In this document: positions 45,116 through 53,035 of the stretch, piece after piece | Numbering within the stretch: position 1 is the stretch's first letter | Layout of the letters: every line of letters begins with the position of its first letter | Source: Bradyrhizobium frederickii | GTDB lineage: Bacteria > Pseudomonadota > Alphaproteobacteria > Rhizobiales > Xanthobacteraceae | NCBI RefSeq assembly: GCF_004570865.1 | Contig: NZ_SPQS01000010.1 | Span: 1-64,000, forward strand | DNA length: 64,000 bases | Direction: 5' to 3' | Made by a program: the position numbers and the translations under genes | The notes under the pieces: model-generated | The model's database searches: none | What the model was told of the DNA's origin: nothing | What the model saw: the letters and a program-made list of their open reading frames with translations, nothing else

Positions 45116-45562
45116 TCAGCGCCGCTGCCGGAAGAACTCCTTGAGCAGCCGCGCCGCCTCGCTCTCGCCGACGCCGGAATAGACGTCCGGCGCGTGATGG
45201 CAGGTCGGGGAGGCAAAGAACCGCACCCCTGATTCCACCGCGCCGCCCTTGGGGTCGGCGGCGCCGTAATAGAGCCGCCTGATCCTTGCAAACGAGATCG
45301 CGCCCGCACACATGGTGCAGGGCTCCAGCGTCACGTAGAGGTCGCAGTCGACGAGGCGCTCGCTGCCGATCTTCGCGGCGGCCTCGCGCAGCGCGATGAT
45401 CTCGGCGTGGGCGGTCGGATCATGGTCGGTCAGCGTCCGATTGGCGGCGGTGGCGATGACCTCGTAATTGCGGACCACCACGCATCCGATCGGAACTTCG
45501 CCCGATTTTCCGGCATTTTCGGCCGTCACAAGCGCCAAATCCATGAAAGAAGGGGCTTTCAT
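45116..45562 (-). CDS. tadA: tRNA adenosine(34) deaminase TadA
   Basis: A 148-residue zinc enzyme that converts A34 of tRNA-Arg(ACG) to inosine. Zinc/catalytic motif HAE at 52-54 (TAHAEIIAL) and PCTMC at 81-85 (LEPCTMCAG); GEVPIGCVVV near the start. ATG 45562 was chosen to match the usual start MKAPSF; ATG 45544 and 45574 are in frame. Divergent from the pseudouridine synthase gene. Confidence 0.95.
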   Translation of the reverse strand: MKAPSFMDLALVTAENAGKSGEVPIGCVVVRNYEVIATAANRTLTDHDPTAHAEIIALREAAAKIGSERLVDCDLYVTLEPCTMCAGAISFARIRRLYYGAADPKGGAVESGVRFFASPTCHHAPDVYSGVGESEAARLLKEFFRQRR

Positions 45563-45695
45563 GCCTCGTATCATCGCCAGAAACCTGCTAGTAGCTCCGC
45601 CTTCAGCAAGAGTGGATACCGATTTTGCCTGAGCATGCGGCTCGGAACGAGCGCGCACAATGCTCATCGCACTACCCCCGTAAGTGAGATCATTC

Positions 45696-47780
45696 ATGCC
45701 TCGCGACAGCGACAAAGACAACGATTCCCGCGGCCGGCGTGATCGAGGCCCGGCCAAGGGAGCAGCGAAGGGCCGCTCCGGCAAGGCGCGCGGCCCCGAG
45801 AAGAAGTTCGCCAAGCGCGGTTTCGAGGGCAAGAGCGACAGGAAGGGCGACAGCCGCCCGCCCCGCGAGGGTCGCGAGGACCGTCCGTTTCGCCGCCGCG
45901 AGGAGGGCGATGCCCCGCGCCGGGATTCTTCCGACCGTCCGCGCTTCAAGCGCGACGATCGCGGCAATGAAGGCCGCGGCGAGCGCAGCTTCAAGCCGCG
46001 TGGCGACCGTCCTTTTTCCGATCGTGGATCGCGCGATGGCGACAAGCGCTCCTTCAAGCCGCGCGGTGACCGCCCGTCCCATGGCCGTGACGATCGTCCG
46101 CCGCGCAGCCGCGATCGCGACGAGTCCCGTCCCGCCGGCCGGTTCGGCGACAAGAAGTTCGGCGACAAGCGGCCGTATTCGCCGCGCGGCGACCGTCCGG
46201 AGCGTCCGTTCGACGGCGAGCGAAAGTTTTCGCGGGGCGGTCCGGATCGCGACCGTGGCGATCGCGGCGATTCAAAGCCCTGGCAGAAGCGCGACGCGGC
46301 TCCGCGCGGCGATCGGCCGCCGCGCAAGGATTTCGGCAAGGGTCCGCGCAAGGATTTCGGCGGCCGTGACCGCAGCGAAGACAAGCCCTGGCAAAAGCGC
46401 GACGACCGCCGCGAAGGCGGCCGCGGCGAGGATCGTCCGCGGTTCTCGCGCTCACGCGACGATCGCGCATCGGGTGATCGCCCGTTCCGCGAGCGGCCCA
46501 AATTCGACCGGCCGCGCGAGGATCGTCCAAAATTCGATCGGCCCCGTCGTGACGGCGATGGCGACCGCGGCGGGCGTGGTGGCGACCGGCCGAAATTCAA
46601 TCGTCCGCGCGAGCGGTCGGAAGGCCGTTCCGATTGGCACGAGCATCCGCGCAGCGAAGGCCGTTTCGGCGATCGCCCGCGCCGTGAAAACGAGAATGAA
46701 GCCAGGATCTTCGAGAAACGTCCCGCCTTCGGCGGCCGCGGTGCCTATCGCGAGCGCGATCGTGATGTCGACCGGCGGCCGCGCCGGGAAGAAGAGCCGA
46801 AGCCGAAGAAGGCCGGCGAGCGCATCGCAAAGGTGCTGGCGCGCGCAGGCCTCGCCTCGCGCCGCGATGCCGAGGAGATGGTCACGCAGGGCCGCGTCAC
46901 CGTCAATGGCCGCGTCATCAACTCGCCGGCGCTGGACATCACGAAGAACGACGTCGTCATGGTCGATGGCAAGCCGTTGCCGGAGCGCGAGCGCACGCGG
47001 CTGTTTCTCTATCACAAGCCGCGCGGACTCATGACCACGCATGACGACCCCGAGGGGCGTCCGACCGTGTTCGACAATCTGCCGGAAGGTCTGCCGCGGC
47101 TGATCAGTGTCGGCCGGCTCGATTTCAATACCGAAGGCCTCTTGCTGCTCACCAACGACGGCGGGCTCGCGCGCACGCTCGAGCTGCCCGATACCGGCTG
47201 GCTGCGCCGCTACCGCGTTCGCGCCCACGGCGACGTCACCCAGGCGCAGCTCGACGAGCTCAAGAATGGCATTGAGATCGAGGGCGTCAAATACGGTCCG
47301 ATCGAGGCGACGCTGGAGCGCGATCAGGGCGCCAATGTCTGGCTGGTGTTCGCGATCCGCGAAGGCAAGAACCGCGAGGTGCGCAACGTCTGCGCCCATC
47401 TCGGGCTCGAGGTGAACCGGCTGATCCGCGTCTCCTATGGCCCGTTCCAGCTCGGCGAGGTCCCCGAAGGTCAGGTCGAGGAGATCAAGTCGCGGGTGCT
47501 GCGCGAGCAGCTCGGCGACAAGGTGATCGAGAAATCGGGGGCGCAGTTCGACGTGCCGTCGAAATCCTCGCGTGTCGACGATGCGCCGCGCGAGACGAAG
47601 CCCGCCAGCAAGCGCGCCGTGATCAACGACCGTAAGGGCCGCCGCGTGCTGGTCCAGCGCACCGGCAGCGAGGAGGCGCGCGAGCGCAACGAGGAACAGG
47701 CCAGCGGCTACGGCCCGCCGCGCCGTCCCAAGCGCGGCTATCACGGCAAGCGCGATCTGACGCCGCGGGATGGCGAGTAA
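45696..47780 (+). CDS. RluB/RsuA-family pseudouridine synthase with long basic N-terminus
   Basis: A 694-residue protein. Residues 1-374 are an Arg/Asp/Gly/Lys-rich, repetitive and surely disordered region (units like GDRPFRE, RDDRGRE, PRKDFG). An S4 RNA-binding domain follows (ERIAKVLARAGLASRRDAEE from 375), then the catalytic domain with GRLDFNTEGLLLLTNDG, catalytic D476 and KNREVRNVCAHLGLEVNRL. It modifies 23S rRNA. Another basic tail ends the protein. RluB and RsuA are usually under 300 residues, so the extension is unusual. Confidence 0.92.
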   Translation: MPRDSDKDNDSRGRRDRGPAKGAAKGRSGKARGPEKKFAKRGFEGKSDRKGDSRPPREGREDRPFRRREEGDAPRRDSSDRPRFKRDDRGNEGRGERSFKPRGDRPFSDRGSRDGDKRSFKPRGDRPSHGRDDRPPRSRDRDESRPAGRFGDKKFGDKRPYSPRGDRPERPFDGERKFSRGGPDRDRGDRGDSKPWQKRDAAPRGDRPPRKDFGKGPRKDFGGRDRSEDKPWQKRDDRREGGRGEDRPRFSRSRDDRASGDRPFRERPKFDRPREDRPKFDRPRRDGDGDRGGRGGDRPKFNRPRERSEGRSDWHEHPRSEGRFGDRPRRENENEARIFEKRPAFGGRGAYRERDRDVDRRPRREEEPKPKKAGERIAKVLARAGLASRRDAEEMVTQGRVTVNGRVINSPALDITKNDVVMVDGKPLPERERTRLFLYHKPRGLMTTHDDPEGRPTVFDNLPEGLPRLISVGRLDFNTEGLLLLTNDGGLARTLELPDTGWLRRYRVRAHGDVTQAQLDELKNGIEIEGVKYGPIEATLERDQGANVWLVFAIREGKNREVRNVCAHLGLEVNRLIRVSYGPFQLGEVPEGQVEEIKSRVLREQLGDKVIEKSGAQFDVPSKSSRVDDAPRETKPASKRAVINDRKGRRVLVQRTGSEEARERNEEQASGYGPPRRPKRGYHGKRDLTPRDGE

Positions 47781-47821
47781 GCTTCAATGCTTGGAGCGAC
47801 GCCGACACCGCGCAACAGGTC

Positions 47822-47911
47822 GTCATGGCCGGGCTTGACCCGGCCATCCACGTCTTGCTTGCGTCTACTACTGAAGAACGTGGATGCCCGTGACAAGCCC
47901 GGGCATGACGG
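47822..47911. repeat. Dispersed repeat family B, full copy
   Basis: TCATGGCCGGGCTTGACCCG ... CATCCACGT ... ACGTGGATGCCCGTGACAAG ... GGGCATGACG: two half units in inverted order, about 90 bases. Full copy also at 60788-60872; half copies at 7144 and 14669. Confidence 0.85.
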
Positions 47912-47920
47912 AGTCGTGTA

Positions 47921-48475
47921 ATGCGCGTCGTCGGCGGTCGCTTGAAGGGGCGCAATCTCGCCTCACCGTCCTCGCGCGACATCCGCCCGACGGCGGACCG
48001 CTTGCGCGAGTCCGTGTTCAACATCCTCATGCACGCCTATGACGATCCGATTGCCGATGCGCGCGTGCTCGATCTCTTCGCCGGCACCGGCGCGCTCGGC
48101 ATCGAAGCGGTCTCGCGCGGGGCGAAGTTCACGCTGTTCGTCGACAATGGCGCGGAAGCGCGGGCTCTGCTGCGCAACAATGTCGAGACGCTGGGCCTGG
48201 GTGGCGTCACCAAGGTCTATCGCCGCGACGCGACCGATCTCGGGCCTGCGCATCCCGTCGAGCCGTTCTCGCTGGTGTTCCTCGATCCACCCTATGGCAA
48301 GGGCTTCGCGGAGAAGGCGCTGGCCTCCTTGCGCGACGGCGGCTGGCTGACGCCGGGCGCGCTGCTGGTGGTGGAGGAAGCGAAGGCCGCGCAGTTCGCG
48401 ACGCCGGAGGGTTTTGAGGAGCTGGAGCGGCGGACGTATGACGACACGGAGTTCGTGTTCTTGCGGAAGCCGTAG
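47921..48475 (+). CDS. rsmD: 16S rRNA (guanine-966-N2)-methyltransferase RsmD
   Basis: A 184-residue SAM-dependent enzyme acting on the 30S head. SAM site LDLFAGTGALGIEAVSRG, catalytic FLDPPYGKGF, and the N-terminal RVVGGRLKGRNL with PTADRLRESVFNIL typical of the family. Length is standard. It follows a repeat element downstream of the pseudouridine synthase gene. Confidence 0.95.
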   Translation: MRVVGGRLKGRNLASPSSRDIRPTADRLRESVFNILMHAYDDPIADARVLDLFAGTGALGIEAVSRGAKFTLFVDNGAEARALLRNNVETLGLGGVTKVYRRDATDLGPAHPVEPFSLVFLDPPYGKGFAEKALASLRDGGWLTPGALLVVEEAKAAQFATPEGFEELERRTYDDTEFVFLRKP

Positions 48476-48492
48476 CTCCGAAACGTCGCTGT

Positions 48493-48584
48493 CGTAGGGT
48501 GGGCAAAGGCGCAACGCGCCGTGCCCACGATCTCTGCATGATTGAGACAGGTGGTGGGCACGCTTCGCTTTGCCCACCCTACGG
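48493..48584. repeat. Inverted REP pair (GTAG-footed)
   Basis: GTAG + GGTGGGCAAAGGCG ... GCCGTGCCCAC at the left and GGTGGGCACGC ... GCCCACC + CTAC at the right. Third copy of the GTAGGGTGGGC pairs, between convergent rsmD and mutL. Confidence 0.85.
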
Positions 48585-48603
48585 CAGCGCGATTACGGCA
48601 CCG

Positions 48604-50418
48604 TCACCTTCGCCCGAACAGCTTCTCGACATCGCTCAGCTTCAGCTCGACATAGGTCGGCCGGCCGTGATTGCACTGGCCGGAGTTCGGGGTGTCCTCC
48701 ATCTCGCGGAGCAGGGCGTTCATTTCCTCCGGCCGGAGCCTGCGGCCGGCGCGCACCGAGCCGTGGCAGGCCATGGTGGCGGCGACGTGCATCAGGCGGC
48801 GTTCGAGCGGCAGCGCCTCGTCCCACTCGGCCATGTGCTCGGAGAGATCGCGCAACAGGCCGCCGGCATTGGTCTTGCCGAGCAGCGAGGGCGTCTCGCG
48901 CACCGCGACTGCGCCGGGGCCGAAGGATTCGATGGCGAGGCCGAACGAGGCGAGCTCGTCGCTGCGCTCCAGGAGGCGCTCGACCGTCGCCTCGTCCATC
49001 TCGACGATCTCGGGAATGAGCAGGATCTGCCGCTGCACGCCGTTCGCGGCCAGCGACGCCTTCAGCCGTTCATAGACAATGCGCTCGTGCGCGGCATGCT
49101 GGTCGACGATGATCAGCCCGTCGCGGGTTTGCGAGACGATATAGGTCTCGTGGATCTGCGTGCGCGCCGCGCCGAGCGGGCGGTCGACGAGGTCCGCCAC
49201 CGGCTGCGTCTCGATCCGCACGTCCGCGCTGGGTGCGCCGACATCGAACGCGGCCTGCGCGCGCTCTGCAAAAGCGGATGTCGCGGCGCCCTCGAATGAC
49301 GGCATCGGCGCGACAGGGGCGGCGGGCGAGGCGCGCCAGTCCCAGCTTGCAGAACGCTGCGGCGTGAAGGCGGGCCGGAACGCGGACAAGGCGCTCTCGC
49401 CGCTGTTGGCGGCGGTGCGGCGTCCCTCGCGCGCGAGACCTTCCTTCAATCCGTGCACGATCAGCGCGCGAACGAGGCCGGCATTGCGGAACCGCACCTC
49501 GGTCTTGGCGGGATGCACGTTGGCGTCGACCTCGCGCGGATCGAGCGTGACGAACAGCGCCAGCACCGGATGGCGGTCGCGCGGCAGATAGTCGGAATAG
49601 GCCGCGCGCACAGCGCCGAGAATCAGCTTGTCCCGCACCGGGCGGCCGTTGACGAAGAGATATTGCCCGAGTGCGTTGGCCTTGGTCAGCGCCGGTGCCG
49701 CCGCATAGCCGGCGACGACGACGCCCTCGCGCTCGGCATGGATCTCGATGGCGTGGCTGCGAAACTCCGCCCCCAGGATGTCGCCGAGCCGGGTCAGCCG
49801 TCCAGCAGCGCCGGGCAGCGCCGCCGCCCAGGTCACCGGCGCGCGCTCCTCACCGGCAAGCGTGAAGGCAATGTCGGGCCGCGCCATGGCGAGCCGCCGC
49901 ACCACCTCGCGGATCGCTTCGGCCTCGGTGCGGTCGGTCTTCAGGAATTTCAGCCGCGCCGGGGTCGCATAGAAGAGGTCGCCGACCTCGACGCGCGTGC
50001 CGTGCGCCAGCGCCGCCGGCATGATCTCGGATTTCTCGCCACCTTCGACCGTCAGCGCCCAGGCATGCGGCTCGCTGGCATGGCGTGTGGTGATGGAGAG
50101 CCGCGCGACGGAGCCGATCGAGGGCAGCGCCTCGCCGCGGAAGCCGAGGGTCCGAATCTGGAGCAGGTCCTCGTCGTCGAGCTTGGAGGTGGCATGGCGC
50201 TCGACCGCGAGCGCGAGGTCTTTCGCGGTCATGCCGCCGCCGTCATCGGTGATGCCGATCCGCCGCCGCCCGCCGCCATCGGTGAAGACGTCGATCCGGC
50301 TCGCACCGGCATCGATCGCGTTCTCGACCAGTTCCTTGACCACGCTCGCGGGTCGCTCGACCACCTCGCCGGCGGCGATGCGGTTGACGATCTGTTCGGG
50401 AAGTTGGCGGACGGGCAT
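48604..50418 (-). CDS. mutL: DNA mismatch repair protein MutL
   Basis: A 604-residue repair ATPase. N-terminal GHKL ATPase (IAAGEVVERPASVVKELVEN, TDDGGGM, RTLGFRGEALPSIG), a Pro/Ala linker, and a C-terminal dimer domain with the metal/endonuclease motif DQHAAHERIVYE from D439, ACHGSVRAG and CNHGRPTYVEL. So, unlike E. coli MutL, it probably nicks DNA itself. ATG 50418 begins the conserved sequence. It faces rsmD with a REP pair between. Confidence 0.96.
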   Translation of the reverse strand: MPVRQLPEQIVNRIAAGEVVERPASVVKELVENAIDAGASRIDVFTDGGGRRRIGITDDGGGMTAKDLALAVERHATSKLDDEDLLQIRTLGFRGEALPSIGSVARLSITTRHASEPHAWALTVEGGEKSEIMPAALAHGTRVEVGDLFYATPARLKFLKTDRTEAEAIREVVRRLAMARPDIAFTLAGEERAPVTWAAALPGAAGRLTRLGDILGAEFRSHAIEIHAEREGVVVAGYAAAPALTKANALGQYLFVNGRPVRDKLILGAVRAAYSDYLPRDRHPVLALFVTLDPREVDANVHPAKTEVRFRNAGLVRALIVHGLKEGLAREGRRTAANSGESALSAFRPAFTPQRSASWDWRASPAAPVAPMPSFEGAATSAFAERAQAAFDVGAPSADVRIETQPVADLVDRPLGAARTQIHETYIVSQTRDGLIIVDQHAAHERIVYERLKASLAANGVQRQILLIPEIVEMDEATVERLLERSDELASFGLAIESFGPGAVAVRETPSLLGKTNAGGLLRDLSEHMAEWDEALPLERRLMHVAATMACHGSVRAGRRLRPEEMNALLREMEDTPNSGQCNHGRPTYVELKLSDVEKLFGRR

Positions 50419-50737
50419 AGGTTCACTCGGTGAATGTCCCAGTGTAACGCCGCCCGGCAACAAATGCATGGGTAAGGTCGCGCTTCCCACATACCAGATG
50501 TGGGAAATCCCGCGCCTCGGGCAGTTCCGATGAAATGCGGCGTTCGTGCGCGGGTGCCGCATATGAGGAGCGTAATTCCGCGAAACCGCCGCGAAATCCC
50601 TAAACGATCAACACATGAAACCGTTTGCATCACGGGTGCGCCGTTCGCACTCTTTGCGCGATGTGATGGTCCGGTCCGAAAGGAACGGCGTGGAGAATCG
50701 CCGAACCGTTCATCGCGAGCAAATCCAGGAGAAATGG
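50419..50737. other. Divergent intergenic region, mutL / secreted-protein gene
   Basis: 319 bases without a protein-like frame. It must hold the mutL promoter and that of the small secreted-protein gene; no promoter could be fixed with confidence. Confidence 0.45.
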
Positions 50738-51037
50738 ATGAAGTTGGTGAAGACCTCTGCAATCGCATGCGCTCTCTCGGCTCTCATTGCGACGCCCGTT
50801 CTCGCGCAAGGCACATCGTCCGGCGTCAAGTCCGGCGGCACCGTGCAAAGCAAACCGATGCAGGGCGGCGCGACCATGGGCAGTGAGGATGACGACGTCG
50901 GCGCTCAGCAGGGGAGTGCCGGCGAGAAGGTTGGCATGAAGTCGGGCAGGGGGACCAAGGGTAACGCTGCAACCACGGGCAGTGCGACACACAAGGGCAC
51001 GGCCGACGATTCGGCTGCGACCGGCAAGCGCTACTGA
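50738..51037 (+). CDS. Small secreted Gly/Ser/Thr-rich protein
   Basis: A 99-residue exported protein; signal peptide ends VLAQ. The mature part is low complexity (GTSSGVKSGGTVQSK..., KGNAATTGSATHKGTADDSA) and probably unfolded. CCAGGAGAAATGG precedes ATG 50738. Function unknown. Confidence 0.75.
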   Translation: MKLVKTSAIACALSALIATPVLAQGTSSGVKSGGTVQSKPMQGGATMGSEDDDVGAQQGSAGEKVGMKSGRGTKGNAATTGSATHKGTADDSAATGKRY

Positions 51038-51057
51038 AGTCAGCTTGCGAAGCGCAA

Positions 51058-51092
51058 ACCTCCGGTCGCATCGCGGCCGGAGGTCTTGCTCG
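51058..51092. terminator. Terminator between the secreted-protein gene and arfB
   Basis: A 12-bp stem with one G-T pair, ACCTCCGGTCGC / GCGGCCGGAGGT, loop ATC, 20 bases past the plus-strand gene and two bases from arfB's stop. The T-tract is short in both directions; it may serve both convergent genes. Confidence 0.7.
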
Positions 51093-51093
51093 A

Positions 51094-51510
51094 TCAATCG
51101 TCGAAGCCGCGGCCGCGCTTTGCCTTGACGTCGCTGCGGCGCTTCTTGCCCTCAAGCCGGCGCTGCTTTGAGCCGAAAGTCGGTTTTGTCGCGCGCCGCG
51201 GCTTTGGCCGCACCATCGCCTCGCTCAGGATTTCGACCAGCCGGTCGATGGCATCCTGGCGGTTGCGCTCCTGGGTGCGGAAGCGCTGCGCCTGGATCAC
51301 GATGACGCCGTCCTTGGTCATGCGCTGGCCGGCAAGGCGGGCGAGGCGTAGCGCCGCATCCTCCGGCAAGGTCAGCTTGCGCGTGTCGAAGCGCAGTTGC
51401 GCCGAGGTCGCGACCTTGTTGACGTTCTGCCCGCCCGGGCCGGAGGCGCGGACAAAGCCGATCTCGATGTCGTCCTCGTCGATGACGAGATCGCGGGATA
51501 TCCGCAGCAT
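51094..51510 (-). CDS. arfB: Ribosome-rescue peptidyl-tRNA hydrolase ArfB
   Basis: A 138-residue release-factor-like protein that frees stalled ribosomes independently of tmRNA. Catalytic GGQ at 26-28 (SGPGGQNVNKV) and the basic C-terminal tail (KQRRLEGKKRRSDVKAKRGRG) that enters the empty mRNA channel. Length typical. It follows the M16 pair on the same strand, 157 bases away. Confidence 0.95.
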   Translation of the reverse strand: MLRISRDLVIDEDDIEIGFVRASGPGGQNVNKVATSAQLRFDTRKLTLPEDAALRLARLAGQRMTKDGVIVIQAQRFRTQERNRQDAIDRLVEILSEAMVRPKPRRATKPTFGSKQRRLEGKKRRSDVKAKRGRGFDD

Positions 51511-51576
51511 GATGGCACCAGGAAAAGGATTCGTGCGCGCACCATAGCTGCTTTGATGGAAGTTTGCCGCGCTCTA

Positions 51577-51622
51577 TCCGTTCCCTCCCCCCTTGTGGGG
51601 GGCAGGGGAGGGGGCAGCCACG
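51577..51622. repeat. Short palindrome of the family F type
   Basis: GTTCCCTCCCCCCTTGTGGG and its partner GGCAGGGGAGGGGGCAGCC resemble fragments of the CCCTCTCCC repeats. Located between arfB and the M16 gene. Confidence 0.45.
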
Positions 51623-51667
51623 GGCGCCCGTGCGGCAGCCAGAGAACGCTGCTGCTTGCAATAAAGA

Positions 51668-53035
51668 TCAATTCGACTTCGTCGCCGGAGCCGCGGTCGG
51701 CTGCGCCGCGGCCTGCGGGGCGCGGCCGACGACGACGGTCAGGAGGCCCTGGCCCCAGAGCCGCTTGGCGGCCGCCTTGGCGTCGTCCAGCGTCACGGCA
51801 TCGACGATGGCGTTGCGCTTCTCGATATAGTCGATCGGCAGCTTGTCCTGCTGGTACTGCAGCAGCGCTTGCGCCAGCTTGGAGGAGGTGTCGAGCGCCA
51901 GCATCTGCGAGCCCTTGAGGTACGACTTGGCCTCGTCGAGCTCCTTCTGCGTCGGGCCTTCCTCGGCGATCCGGCGCACTTCCTTCTCGATGGCATCGAT
52001 GGTGTCGCCGGAGCGGTCGGCGCGCGTGCCGGTATTGCCGATGAAGATCGCCGAATGCTCCATCCAGAGCAGTGATTCGAACACCGAATAGGCGAGGCCG
52101 CGCTTCTCGCGGACCTCGCGATAGAGACGCGAGGACAATCCGCCGCCGCCGAGGATGTGGTTGACGACATAGGCCGCCATGAAGTTGGGATCGCTGCGCT
52201 TCACGCCGGGCCCGCCGAAGGTGATCACGGTCTGCGGCACGTCGAGGGTCACGAAGGCGCGTTGCGGCGGCCTTGCGGCCTCGACGTCGGGGACCGGCGT
52301 GAGGTTGGCCTTGGCGGGCAGGCTGCCGAAGGTGTGGTCGAGCAGCTTGCCGAGCGTCGCCGGATCGACGTCGCCGACGACCGCGACCTTCAGCCCATCC
52401 CTGGCCAGCACGCGGCCGACATAGTCCTTCATGTCGGCGACCGTGATGGTCGGCACGCTGTCGAGGTTGCCGTTGGTCTGCCGGCCGTAGGGATGATCGC
52501 CGAAGGCGACTTCCAGGAACTTGCGGCTCGCCAGCGAGGTCGGGTTCGTGGTCTCGCGGCGCAGGCCCGAGATGACCTGCGAGCGGATGCGTTCGACATC
52601 GGCGGTGTCGAAATGCGGCGAGGTCAGCGCGCTCCGCAAGAGATCGAAGGCCTCGTCCTTGTTGTCGCGCAGCATGCGCAGGCTGCCGCGGAAGGCGTCG
52701 CGGGTGGCGCTGAAGGACAGCTCGATTGCGCGGCGGTCGAGCCGCTCGTGGAAGGTCTTGGAATCGAGATCGCCGGAGCCTTCGTCGAGCAGGTCGCCGA
52801 CCAGATTGGCGACGCCAGACTTGTCCTTGGGATCCTGGGCCGAGCCGCCAGCAAAGGAATATTCCATGGCGATCAGGGGCACGGTCGCGTCCTGCACGAA
52901 CCAGGCCTCGATGCCGCCGGGCGAGACCAGGCGCTGGATCTTTGCGGCGGCGAGCGACGGCGACACCGCAGCCAGCGCGAGTGCGGCGCCGGTGACGAAA
53001 GAGAATGCAACGTGTCGAAGGAAGGGATAGGTCAC
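51668..53035 (-). CDS. M16 peptidase family protein, non-catalytic-type subunit
   Basis: A 455-residue periplasmic protein with signal peptide ending SLAAA. It has the M16 fold (ASRKFLEVAFGDHPYGR, FMAAYVVNHILGGGGLSSRL) but no HxxEH; in that place is LVGDLLDEGSG. Such a subunit usually pairs with a catalytic one; here the partner is the gene upstream, whose stop overlaps this GTG start as GTGA. The C-terminus is Ala/Pro-rich. Confidence 0.92.
   Translation of the reverse strand: MTYPFLRHVAFSFVTGAALALAAVSPSLAAAKIQRLVSPGGIEAWFVQDATVPLIAMEYSFAGGSAQDPKDKSGVANLVGDLLDEGSGDLDSKTFHERLDRRAIELSFSATRDAFRGSLRMLRDNKDEAFDLLRSALTSPHFDTADVERIRSQVISGLRRETTNPTSLASRKFLEVAFGDHPYGRQTNGNLDSVPTITVADMKDYVGRVLARDGLKVAVVGDVDPATLGKLLDHTFGSLPAKANLTPVPDVEAARPPQRAFVTLDVPQTVITFGGPGVKRSDPNFMAAYVVNHILGGGGLSSRLYREVREKRGLAYSVFESLLWMEHSAIFIGNTGTRADRSGDTIDAIEKEVRRIAEEGPTQKELDEAKSYLKGSQMLALDTSSKLAQALLQYQQDKLPIDYIEKRNAIVDAVTLDDAKAAAKRLWGQGLLTVVVGRAPQAAAQPTAAPATKSN

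Noticed and set aside
50682..50710. General-stress (EcfG) type promoter GGAAC ... CGTT upstream of the small secreted-protein gene
   Set aside because: Gap is 20 bases, where 16-17 are expected.
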